Positions 33,401-44,413 of a DNA stretch of 64,000 nt are shown here, one piece after another (within the stretch, counting starts at the first letter, position 1; the number at the start of each line of letters is the position of its first letter). Origin of the DNA: Rosa chinensis (Eukaryota > Streptophyta > Magnoliopsida > Rosales > Rosaceae). Position numbers and translations under genes: made by a program. Below the pieces are notes generated by a model, which was not told where the DNA came from, made no database searches, and saw nothing but the letters and a program-made list of their open reading frames with translations. The stretch spans positions 33,023,884-33,087,883 of the forward strand of contig NC_037093.1 of the NCBI RefSeq assembly GCF_002994745.2, given 5' to 3'.

Positions 33401-33462
33401 TCATCCATGCAATCATATCATCAATAGCTTCCATGTCACACTGCACAACACACACAGTTAGA

Positions 33463-33464
33463 GA

Positions 33465-33489
<25 letters not shown>
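33463..33489. repeat. (GT)n microsatellite
   Basis: Pure GT run of about 13 units, followed by GA-rich sequence to 33525. Confidence 0.9.
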
Positions 33490-33495
<6 letters not shown>

Positions 33496-34560
33496 AGAGA
33501 GAGTAGGTGTGTGTGTGAGAGAGAATAATATCTCTGAAAAAAATAGAGTCAACATTATCTATAAAGATTACTATCGGCTGCTTACAGATGCCACTCCAAA
33601 GAGTGCAATAATCAAATTCTCACCCTGCAATTCAGTATGACAAATATGTTATCAAAGCCTTCGAATATACATCTAGAGAATTAAAACCAGAAAATCATTC
33701 ACATATACATTTAGAGAATGAAAACTAGAAAATCTAATAATCATTGCCGATATTTAATCATCATGTCGAAATCTGAGATAATATCTTATATACCTCTTCA
33801 GTAAATCACCAACATCAAGAATGTCTCGGTTATCATGCAAATGCTTATAGTAATTATACACCAAATTAAGAATAATAGATGACTAATTTTATTGCAACAG
33901 ACCAACCAATCTAAAGAAATTTAGAAAAAAATTCAAACCCCGCTGTAAATAGTATCGCCAATTGCTATGAGGGAGGCAATCTATCAAATCCTAGACATCT
34001 ATCTTCTTCTTATGCGGATGAAACTACAAGACACACATGACAACAGTGACTGTAAAAAGTTTTCATACCACACTACTACAAATGATGGTTTTAAGGACAT
34101 TAGAAAAGCGTCCTAAAAGACTTTAGATGACATGTGAAAAAAACGTCATCTATCAAAGAGTCATTACAAGTCATTTTTTACGACGTTGAAAAAACGTCCT
34201 TAAAAGTGTATAAGGACACTAAAAATGCATCATCGTTTTCACATCTGTAAGGACGTAGAAAAAATTCACAACTGGATAAATTAGATTAATGCACAATATT
34301 AGGGTTTAAGGTTACAAAAGCCTATAATAAAGCAATGCACGACACAATTTACATTTATGCTATGTTAAAAACAGTACCATTCGACCAATATCCACAACTT
34401 TGGTCACTAGACAACATTCTGTAAAGTGTGTCATGAGTAAATGTCAAACTATTCTTAAACAACTTTAGTCTAGTACTATGCACAATAAACAACACTACGG
34501 TTACAAAAACCATTAAGAAAAAAGTCAATGATTTCCATCTCCTAATCGACCAATATCCAT

Positions 34561-36224
34561 TAGGGCTGGGCATTTAAGCCCGAAAACCCGCAAACCCGGA
34601 CCGGCTTGTCAAAGCCCGGGTCGGGCCCAATTATTTTTTGGTCAAAACGGTTCGGACCGGGCCTTGTGTTTCAAAATTGAAAAATCCCGTCAGGCCCGTA
34701 TTAAACATCAAAAGACAGATGTCCATGTATTATTGGTCCTAACATAGAGACTAAATTCCTTATCATAGGATCGAACACACAAGATTCTACTCTTCACTCA
34801 AATACCTAAACCTAATCTTCAGCTTCCATTTCTAATTTTCTATACAGTCTGAACACACAAGAAGCGCCTCCATCTCTCACTTTCTCCTTCTCCTCCGCCA
34901 TAGCCGTGAGGCCGAGACACCAAACGGGCTCCGATCGAGACACCGCCTAGGATCGAGACACCGAGCGAGATGACGCCCAAGACTACTTTGTCCCTCTCTC
35001 TTTCCCTCTTCACTTCACCTGCACGACGCCTCCTTCTTTCTCCCTCACAGATCGACACACCGAGCGAGACGCCGCCCAGGACTGCTCTATCCTTCTTTCT
35101 TTCTCTCTTCACTTCACCTCACGGTGTGTACTTCTTTCTCTCTCACAAATCGAGATGGCATAATCCACATCATAAGCCAACTCGAAGCCAGAGAATAGGA
35201 GCCCGTTGTTCTTCAGGTCTGTCACTCTCGTTTTAGACTTTTAGCTTCATGAGTTCCTCAGTTTATTGATAAATTTGATCTCTTTTTGTGCTTATTTGGT
35301 TTGTAGCTGAATTGAGATTTGGGTTTTTGTTGAGTTCATTGCTTTTTGTATTTTGTTCAGTTCATTGCTTTTTGTGTTTTGAGTATTTTGAGTGTTCTTG
35401 CTGCATATTGCTATTTTAGTTGCTACCTGCAGTTTGAGTAAAGTTGATTATCTTGAGTTACAGTTTCTGGTATTTGTTTCTATATTAAGAGATCTGCAGT
35501 TTCTGGTATTTTTGTATATTGAGTTGTTGATAATCTTGAGTAAACTTTTGGCTCTTGAATGGTTCTTTGTTATTGAAGTAGGTTATGTGTGTAGTGCTAG
35601 TTGAGTAAAGTTGCAACTTGAATGGTTCTTTGTTATCTAAATCTATTTATGATGGCTATTGTAGGGAAAACTGTGGAAGCCAATTGATGGATGGCTGCAT
35701 TGTTGCTAGATGGAAGACTGGAAAAATGGCTGCTAAATTGCTGTATCTGAATCAGGACTTTCTATTTCATTGGACATTTGTATATGAATTTGGACACTTT
35801 GTATTTGAATTGTAGCTTCAATTGTTCTGGATGAGTATTGGAATTTGGATATTATATGTTTTGGATATTTGAATTTGCAGCTTGAATTTTGGATCTTGAT
35901 ATTGTGTTTTGATTCAAATCTTCAACAGGTTGATATGAATGAAATCTGGATATATGGCAAAGTAGATATGGATATATATATATATATATATATATATAGG
36001 CATAAGCAAAGGTAAAATACAGGAAAGTAGATATGGATATATATAGGCATAAGATAAGGTAAAATACAAGTTTTTGGGCCCGCAAGCCAGGCCCGAAATG
36101 AAACGGGCCTGTTTCAAGCCGGTCCCTGTTTGTGTCAAAACGGGTCGGTTCCGAGCCCAGTGAAAAAAGGGCCGGTTCCGGGCCCAGTGAAATTATAGTT
36201 GGACCTGGCCCGTGCCCAGCCCTA
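34561..36224. mobile_element. hAT-type non-autonomous element 2, TSD ATATCCAT
   Basis: Begins TAGGGCTGGGCATTTAAGCCC and ends CGTGCCCAGCCCTA. Perfect 8-bp duplications ATATCCAT lie at 34553-34560 and 36225-36232. Copy 1 of the segmental duplication preserves the uninterrupted site near 32820-32835. The interior has a duplicated CT-rich segment (about 34950-35150) with ACCGAGCGAGA repeats and a TATATA tract at 35970-35998. No transposase. Confidence 0.95.
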
Positions 36225-36546
36225 ATATCCATTTTGATAGTCCTAAAACTCATATTCACGGAGATCTTTAGTAGAAACGGAAGGTACTACGAATGTTGAA
36301 GACATTTTAGACATGAAAACGAAATAATAAACTCATTTACTCAATTACCCACAATTTCAAAACTCAAATTCTCAAACTACCACAATAACACTCGGTTTCA
36401 TTCAGCTCTATATAGCTCATCAAAACTTGAAGTCATCCAAACGAATCAAAAACCGTAAACTTACGGTCACAAAATTAAAGTAATTAACGAAGCACATCAA
36501 CAATCACATCTCATAATCGAAATAGATCTTAATTAACAGAAAATCG

Positions 36547-36830
36547 AAAATGAGAGAGACGAACTTGCGGTCCTTGACATCAGAGCAAATACAGTCGGTG
36601 AACCGGACGACGGAGCCTTTCCTGACCTGGTCAGTCCTAAATAGGTCGTTGAGCTAGAAGGTGACCATGGCATGATGAGACCAAACGTTGTTGGAAACCA
36701 TCAACCGGTAACTCACTGGCAAGCCGGTGGGCCTGATGGGATTGATATCAGTGACCTGCATCACCGATTTCAAGTCGACATTGCCGCCAATGATGGCAAC
36801 CACTGCGTTCGGTGCCAATTCCATTGTCAT
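36547..36830 (-). pseudogene. RPA1 (RPA70) N-terminal domain pseudogene
   Basis: RPA70N is the protein-interaction OB fold of the single-strand DNA-binding replication protein A. From Met at 36830 the frame reads LAPNAVVAIIGGNVDLKSVMQV, then PVSYRLMVSNNVWSHHAMVTF, then TAG at 36656-36654 where the family has Gln. It continues LNDLFRTDQVRKGSVVRF and CICSDVKDRKFVSLI, covering the domain almost completely. Exon 1 runs into intron-like sequence below 36547, and no later RPA1 exons (DBD-A/B/C) are found. The upstream duplicated block (36875-37030) may be its former promoter. Nonsense codon plus missing body: pseudogene. Confidence 0.8.
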
Positions 36831-37362
36831 TTATGAAAACCCTAGGAGGCGCGTAGGTCGGCGAGAGGGAGAGAGTGGGCTCAGCGGACCAAATAACATA
36901 CCTTTAGTCATATTGGAAACAAATTGTATATCATCCCACGAAAGGCTAAATAATCCCCTTTCTCCAAAACTCTAACAACAATCATACCCCTAATGTGGGA
37001 TGAGGGCAAAGGAATATATATCATATTTTGTCTCTCTTGGAAACTTGAAGAACAAAGGCTTCGGATGACGAAACTAGCTCCCCTTGACGAAACTAAGCTA
37101 GGCTTGGGATGAAATTACTTAGCCAATCCGGGTTTAATAGTTTAAGGACATTAACACGGTCCAATGTTCCTCATCTCAAAACAAAACAAACTAATAAAAT
37201 TTAAACTTTAACAATTTCTAGAAAATTAGAAATCAAATTAGAATTTGTGAGTAGAAAAGTAAAAGGGAAAAGGAATCCAAATTTGGGTGTTGTCTAACAC
37301 TCAACCGTTCGGCAACTCCTCATGAAATACGACCAGGTAAGAGTAGGAACAAATTTTGGTGG

Positions 37363-37414
37363 AGCAGATGAATATGATCATCAATGAGTCTCTAAGGTTA
37401 TATCCTCCTATTAT
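37363..37414 (+). pseudogene. P450 exon-5 relic B, left part
   Basis: About 45 bp match the start of P450 exon 5 (NMIINESLRLYPP, with the K-helix ESLR), broken off at the ATTAT duplication. The right part resumes at 40976. Confidence 0.85.
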
Positions 37415-40400
37415 TGTTGAAATAAAATATATATATATATATAATAAGAAAAATAGTATTTTAAAAAAATACAACAACCACAAGCCATGGCAATTATTTT
37501 CCAGTTGCAATATCAAGGTACAAGATAGCTTCAAATTCAAATAGTGGTCAAAGCAAGAGGTTTGTCAAAGTTGGAGGCATTCACGTCCAAATTCAAATCA
37601 CGCTATACAGATTTTTTTGGGGTTTGTTTCAAACTGAATGCAACGGAATCTATCAGCTATACTTGAACTGCCATGAGATAGGGTGATTTGAAATTCAAAT
37701 TCAAGGCTCAAACCTATCTCCAAGACTCTCTATAAAAGCAAGCACAATGCCAGAGTTAAAGACACGGGGAAAACACATCAAGAGGAAGGCGAAGCCCTGC
37801 TGCAAAGGAGAGAAGAAGAATCCAACAACTTTGTTCGAAGGAGGAGCCGGGAAGCAGACGCTAAAAGGTTGATGCCTCTCTGACCTACCATGCTACTTGT
37901 TTTTTTTGCAGTGTCTCTTGTGCTTGTGTCACCGCCATGGAGCTATGGAGATCCCCGAACGGTCGCAATCTCGTATACGATACATGTGTATCCACGAGTG
38001 TATGACCAATCGGTGGAATGTCATGAAAGTCAACAACAGTCCCCACAAAAATCTCCTGCTTTCTGCCTTTTGTTAACCGTGATAAAGACATACGGCCTTG
38101 CAAACAACCCGAACAAAGAATTGGCCAAGCAGGACATACCACACAAATCTTTAGAGTTGGTGCTGGAGAAGAAAACTTACCCTTGATGTTCTCTTGGAAG
38201 TCCTTCTAGCAACCTGTAAGCGAGGAGGAAACAAATCAGAAAACTGAGACCATGCTGTGAGGTAGAAGCTTTCCCACTGCTCGATGAGAACATTGGACTC
38301 ACCTTCTCCACCAAATCCCGGCGATGAAATGGTTGTTGCTGTCAAAGTTCTTGCCTGTACTTGCTGTCAAAATCCTTGCCTGCGCTTGTACCTGTAGCGT
38401 TCACAAAAGGCTCTCAGGCAGTGGACTCTAAAGGATGGCAAGGAAAAGAAAAAAAAAAGAATTTTGACTGGAAGAAAAAGAAGGAGAAGATGATGATCTG
38501 AAACCATGACTCTCAGAGGACGCTCCGCTATAGCTTTGTTCTATATAAAGCTAAAAAAAGAACAAGGAACAAGGCACTCTCCAGATTCATAGTCCAACAC
38601 CAATGTCTACTACGTGAACTCTTCTCAACCAAAAGAAAACAAAAGCAATGTTCAAAATATAATAATCTACCTTGATTATTAACGTGTGGCTTGAGTTGTC
38701 ACCTGCACATTAAGCCACATAATAGTTAGTCATGGTAGACAAGCTTTTGAAGCAAAAATAAGAAGACAAGCGGTGGTGAAAAAAAAAAGCAATAAAACTT
38801 TGAGCTTTGATGTATAAAGAGACAAGGCCAAAGTGAGATGATGATGTCCTCTGTAAAGAAATTCTTAGGCAGTGGGAAACTCAGCAATACACATAAAAAA
38901 CAAAAAAATCTCAAAGCATGAGCATCTAATTATATTGTGCTGCAAGTTTCCAAAGTTTGTAAAAGGTGTGAAAAGCATGTTGTAGTTGAATGGCAAGATG
39001 ACAAAAACACAAAGTATGCAGCTAAAACGGTATCTCCAAGTTTGAATCGGTGGTCTATGTGGACAACAAACAAATGCCCAAAAAAAAAAGAAGAAGAAGA
39101 ATGGGTCAATTAATTATGTGTTCACAGAAGGAGGTCGTACCAGAAGAGCTGCACCAGCCTTTTGCTCCTGACCAACCGCCGCAATAGGGATTTGTACCTA
39201 CACCGGCAAAGAAATTAAATCCGCTCCGCGTTTCAATTAATCAAAACCGAGGGAGAAGAGAGAAGAAAGTTGGAGGCTTTACCGGTTCAAGCTTCCGATT
39301 AGGAGTGCAGCATCGCGTGCATGGATCCTGCTGAGCATCTTCCATGGTAGGCTAAAAGCCAAATGGTTTTACCTTACCAAAAACAAAATATTCCCTCTAA
39401 TATGCTTTTTTGGCCTACCAACAAAAAGCAGTGCTGCCACCGTATGCCAAATTCCGTAAGCCAAAAATCAAATATCATCACATCCAACGACTATAATTTG
39501 AAAATGACTATAATTCCAAGCTCAAAATATATTTTTGAGTATGGTTTTGACGAGGCTATCAATAAAACTAGTCGTTTTAGTTAAATGAAAATAAGTATAT
39601 CAGAAAATTAATGATTACACATTTATTTAAAAAATTCTAAACATATCAAATATTAGGCTCATATTGAAGATCTCAACAAGATATTTACAATGATGTAATT
39701 TTAATATTTAGTAACATTATAAATAATCCATGTATATAGGAAAAATGATTTTTCTTAAATGTAAAATTCATGTTCTTATATAAACAAAAAAACAAAGTCA
39801 GCAGGGCCCACCATTTGGCTTACCAAATCTGAGCCCAAATTTGGCCTAGTAAATTTGAGAAGGCCAAATTTTTTTCTTGATCCATGGGAAATAGCTTACC
39901 GTGGGAGGATGTTTTAGGCTATAAATGGGATTATAGCCTACGGTGGGAGATGCCCTTATGAAGGGCCAGACATGGAGTCTCCTTCTCCTAATTAAGCTAA
40001 CCCAGTTGATCTCCATCTCCAAGCCAATCTTTATCCTAAGCTGATGATCACACCAGATATGTTCTCTGCAAGATTTAAAGCTTATTGAGAAAAGACTCCT
40101 ACTAGATAGAGTTTTGGGGGTTCAGTTTGTTGAGCAGATAAAACTGGGTATAGAAACAAAGTCAAGTCGTGGATGATGCAACTTGCAAGCTTTTGGGCTC
40201 ATATCTCATACCAACTAAATTTCGAGAAGTGCAAAGCCCACTCTAGAAAGTCGATGGCACAGCTTCGCAAAAGTTTGGGTTCGATTAAAGGAGGCACAAA
40301 GCCCATTGCAGAGTCCATGGCCCATTATGAAGATCGGCACATTCGGGTGCCCAATTCAAATCAGGGGACACTCTATTAAAATTGGGTGTTCACCAAAATA

Positions 40401-40975
40401 TGTTTTCTCGACGAGTTCAAAATACATACCCCTTGAGTAAAAATTGGTATAAAACCAAAAATCTCATAAGTTGAACTACAGTGGTTTGATCCCTTCACAG
40501 GGTATGTAGGCAGTCTAGATTTAAATCTGGATGCAACCACGACCTTAACCGAATCCTTGGTTTTCTCTAGACCAAATTCACCAAATCCTTGTGACCACAA
40601 AAGTCATCCAAATTTCCTTATTCAAATGACCTTAAAGTCACCCAAACACTTAACCAAAATTCTTTGTTGGGTCATTTACATGGCCAAACCTTCCCAAAAA
40701 TCTGAACTACGAATGGCTTGATCCCTTCTGGGATACATAGGCAGCCTGATAAACACTCTGGGTGCAGCCGCAAAATCAAACAAACACACTCCTCTCCATG
40801 GAATTTTTGTCTTCGTATTTGGAATCAAAGGGTCTTCCCTTGAAGAAAGGGATTGTAATTAAGGGATGTTCTTTATCTCGAATGGGTCCGAACTTAACAT
40901 AATAAAACTCTATTTCCGTTAATGAAATAGAGTGAGATTGTGTTGAGTATATTTATTTACTATTTTTGCTCAACA
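37415..40975. mobile_element. 3.56-kb TG...CA insertion splitting P450 relic B, TSD ATTAT
   Basis: Starts TGTTGAAATA and ends TTTTTGCTCAACA; the end hexamers TGTTGA / TCAACA are inverted. The 5-bp duplication ATTAT lies at 37410-37414 and 40976-40980, exactly where relic B is interrupted. This is the signature of integrase-mediated LTR-element insertion. I could not match 5' and 3' LTRs to each other, nor find gag-pol, a primer site or a polypurine tract. It may be a chimeric, LARD-like or gene-carrying element. It contains a MITE (39333-39955) and two related blocks near 40490-40510 and 40720-40750 (GATCCCTTC, then GGCAG). Confidence 0.7.
39333..39955. mobile_element. MITE inside the TG...CA insertion
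   Basis: Left end GAGCATCTTCCATGGTAGGCTA and, inverted, right end GGGCATCTCCCACCGTAGGCTA; both continue with AAAGCC/TAATCCC and GGCC-A words. A clear target duplication is not visible. Related to the GAGCATCTCC family at 15736. Confidence 0.6.
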
Positions 40976-41218
40976 ATTATTCAACTTGTAAAGAAAGCTG
41001 AAAGGGAAAGTAGGCTGGGGAAGTTGATTGTTCCTACATAGATTGATTTGGTCATCCCAATTGTAGCACTTCACCATGACCCTCAAATATGGGGACAAGA
41101 CGTGAAACTTTTCAAACCAAAGCGATTCTCATAGGGGGCTGCTCAAGCTACTAAGGATAACATGGCTGTATTCATACCCTTTGGAATGGGACCTAGAATT
41201 TATGTGGGTCTCAACTAG
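40976..41218 (+). pseudogene. P450 exon-5 relic B, right part
   Basis: Continues the P450 match from IQLVKKAERESRLGKL to the haem loop. Two nonsense codons (TAG in place of an Asn-region codon near 41040 and in the RFS-G block near 41131) are visible. The haem cysteine codon is changed to Tyr (RIYVG), so even a joined product could not bind haem. The match ends near 41218. Confidence 0.9.
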
Positions 41219-41499
41219 GGTTGCCACTTGGTTTGGTAATTACCAAACCGACCAAATACCAACCGATATTTTAGGTTTGGTATACATACTTTTTAGTTAC
41301 CGGGATAGATAAAACCGAAATTGAAAATTATCAAAAAAGTTTGTTTGGTTTTGGTAAATATCTAATCTACCGATTATCTAAATATTAGCTTTATATACTA
41401 TAGTTTTCAATACACATACATGTATATTAAGAAATAAACATAAAAAAATTCATAATAGTATAACATTACTACATTAATAGTACATGTATTTTAAGTAGG
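41219..41499. other. AT-rich segment, possible hAT-like MITE
   Basis: Begins AGGGTTGCCACTTGG with an inner inverted pair (TTGGTAATTACCAA), but I found no second terminus or duplication. No gene. Confidence 0.25.
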
Positions 41500-42465
41500 G
41501 GTTTTTCCTGTATACCCAGAAAGCTTGTGTATTGTGCCCACTAGCACACACAATTCTGTATACTACTATTCTCTTAGGAAAAGACTAAAAGGGTAGTCTC
41601 TTTTAGAGTAATGCAACTTATATCCTATGTTGACCTTCAGGTTTTTGGACCTAACTATCTTCCTTAGAAACTTCGTTTCAGACTTTAGAAAAAAAAAAAA
41701 AAACTAGCCTTCAACATGCCCAAGTTTTTCACCTAACGGTTACTTTAATAGGCGGAATCACTGCTACTTGTCTTAATCCTAAGTCAAAACTAGTTTTTCT
41801 GGTAGACAATAAATCTAAAACTTCAGATTTCTACAGGATAAATGCATGGAACAGATAAAAATATAAACATGATATATATCTTAATTTGATAACTTTGACG
41901 AAGTGGATGAGCAATCTGAAATTATTTATTTAAATATAATACATGCTATAATTTCAGAGCCTCATTCTCAGGTAAACAGCAAAAGGCTGTTTAGCTATCC
42001 ATAAAAATGATTACAGATACTTACTTTGAAGGAAAGCACACTACTTCACACTAGACAGGAAGAGAAGAGCACACTGCTACTATGGCTTTCTTACTTCTTG
42101 AGAGAAGACTCTTCTACTCAATTTTCTGATGCCTTACAAATGGAACTTAAAGCTCCTTATATAGGGAGCGAACTCCAAACTGGAATTCAAAACATAAAAA
42201 TGTACAGAAAGACTCCGTGATTTTCTATTTTTGTGAGTGCTTCTGATGATGGAGGTCGGATGGGCAAAAGCAGATTCTCTGGTGAAATGTTTCACCTTGT
42301 TCTTCTTTTCCTTTTCTTTTCTGAAAAGCAAAAGTAGCTTTTGGAAAAGTCTAAAAGTCTACAGTTGCCTTTTGGTGTTTTTCCTACACTTTTGCCTTAC
42401 ATATTCTCGTCAATTTCTGAGTTGTGGCCAAGGACAAAGGAGTCGCTATCCATCCCAGCCATTCT
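41500..42465 (-). mobile_element. Endogenous caulimovirid fragment, copy 2 (leader, promoter, ORF VI end)
   Basis: Nearly collinear with 5990-6975 of copy 1: TACCCAGAAA leader block, AACTAGCCTTCAACATG, TTTTTCACCTAA, CTCCTTATATAGGGAGC, ACTCCGTGATTTTCT, GGAGGTCGG, GGCAAAAGCAGATTCTCT and the last ~50 bp of the ORF VI-like frame. Scattered indels separate it from copy 1. It ends at 42465, where an LTR-like sequence begins, so the coding part was lost or displaced by that insertion. Confidence 0.85.
42157..42163 (-). promoter_or_regulatory. TATA box of pararetroviral promoter, copy 2
   Basis: TATATAA in the same CTATATAAGGAGC context as copy 1; conserved between the two fragments. Confidence 0.65.
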
Positions 42466-43710
42466 TGTAGACCCCCGTACTTTTTATTGTTTATTTTAAT
42501 TTGTCGTATAACGTATGAAACTACGTATTCGTAAGGTACACAAGTATTCGCACTTAGGTTAAGACTTTGAGGCCATTTAAAGGATTAAGAAATTAGAGAA
42601 AATTCAATTTGGGTTTGGAAAAGTATTTTTAAAGTATCGAGGCTTAGGACAAGCCCGGAAAATTTTCCCGAAAGGATTCAGTGAAGTATTGGAGAAATAA
42701 GGATGTTTGAAGAGGTAATTTTCGGAGTGGGCTTAAGGAAAATTAAATTGGTTGATTTCAACCAAAATTTCCAGATTTTCTCCTCTTCCTCCCCTCTTTC
42801 CATTTCTCCAACCAAAATCAAGAAATTTGGCGATTCAATCCTCCAAAAACCTTAGAACCCGAAGCTAATTTGGGGGTTTTTGTGATTTCTTCTTTCCAAG
42901 CTTAAATCAAGGTAATATCCATCCTAATCTAGTCTATATTCCTTCGATCTATACATCTTTCTTATCAAATTCGTGTTTTTGATTTCCATTTTGATTTTTG
43001 GTGCATGAGCCCGATTTCTCCTTAAACCATGAAGCTAGGCTACGGGTTTGGTAAGGATTTTTGGTAAGGATTTTTGGTAAGGATCTATCCATGCAACCTT
43101 GTTTTCGAGTTTTTTGGTTGAGATGTTGATGTTGGACGGATTTGTAGGTGAAGAAGGCCAAGGAGAAGGAATAGGCCGTGAGTTTTGAAGAAGAAAGGGT
43201 AAGGAATGGGTTTTGGACAAACCCTAGAATTTTTGGAATTTATTTGGTTGATTTTGATTATGTTGAGCTATTGTTGTTGTTGGAAAAATTGTGAAAATTA
43301 GAGATTTGAGGATGGTTTAATTAGTAGGATTTTATTTTCCTAATTTTCAAAGTGTTGGAATTTTGTTTTGGAAGACTTGGTGATTGTTGTTGTGTAGTTT
43401 TGGCCAAAAGAAAAAGAAAAGAAATGGATTTGTTTTTGGAAGAAAAGAAAAATAAAGAAAATGGTAAAAGTTGGATTAAATGAGTTTTTACTGTAGTAAA
43501 GTGGTAAAAAGTGAAGAAGGTGAAAGTAAAGGTAAATTTGGTAAAAAAAGAGGTAAAAGATAAAAGTGAGAGTGAAAAGGTGAAAAAAGAGAAGTAAATG
43601 GGTAAAAGTAAAAGTAAAACTTTATTTATAATTATTTACTTATTTATTTTTAATAAATAAGAATTATTTACTTATTTATTTTTAATCAATAATATACAAA
43701 AAAAAAAACA
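42466..43710 (+). mobile_element. LTR-like segment 3 (probable partial or solo LTR)
   Basis: Starts TGTAGACCCCCGTAC directly after viral ATTCT (42461-42465); ATTCT recurs at 43711-43715 after an A-rich ...AACA end. That would make a 1.25-kb LTR with a 5-bp duplication. The terminal region is low-complexity and partly repeated (AATAAGAATTATTTAC at about 43666 and 43738), and the viral match does not resume on the right, so the right border is doubtful. No protein domains. Confidence 0.4.
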
Positions 43711-44413
43711 ATTCTTATTTGACTAGGGTTGATCAAATAAGAATTATTTACGTGGAATAATCAATAATATAACAAAAAAAAAAATTGTCAGCATACTGGC
43801 GCTGTGAAACATTCCTGGCAACATATAACCCATATTCAACCTGAGTAGCTGACCCATGCACATCATAGTTAAAATACCCATAAAGTCCCCTAATAAATAG
43901 AGTTGTGACAAACCTGATTCAGTATATTATCCTATAGAAACTTTTCGATGGGCACATCAAAATTCTTGTAGAACATGATATGAGAAAAATGGCTTTGCTC
44001 ACAAACATTCCCTTTAACATTCTTGCTCGACATCAAAACCAAAATACTCTGGGAATCCAACACTTTGCTGATGTCATTCTTGCTCTGCATTGGGTCTTCA
44101 TTGTTGCCACCATCCTATTCAATCTCCAGAGAAGCTTCAGTGCAAGTAAATGGAGACTGGATTTTTCCACCACTAAGTGGCCTCGATCTCTTCATCAGAA
44201 CTTCCTCTATCTTCAACATCAGACTGATCAGTCGCCTCTGGAGATGTTGAAATAGAAACAGACTTTGTAATCTAACCATTCAGTTCTCTTCCATTTAATC
44301 CAAAGTATGAAGAGAGAGATTGATAAGAAGTAGATGCTAGAGGCAAGCTTTCCCCTGTAACTTTCTTTAGTGAAGCTGAAAGTGACGAGAAGCTAGCATA
44401 TATGACAGGATTG

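Larger units (their letters stand above)
34266..37030. repeat. Segmental duplication copy 2, interrupted by hAT 2
   Basis: Matches copy 1 as 34266-34560 plus 36233-36330, then has an extra 545 bp containing the RPA1-like exon, then matches again at about 36875-37030. Confidence 0.85.
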
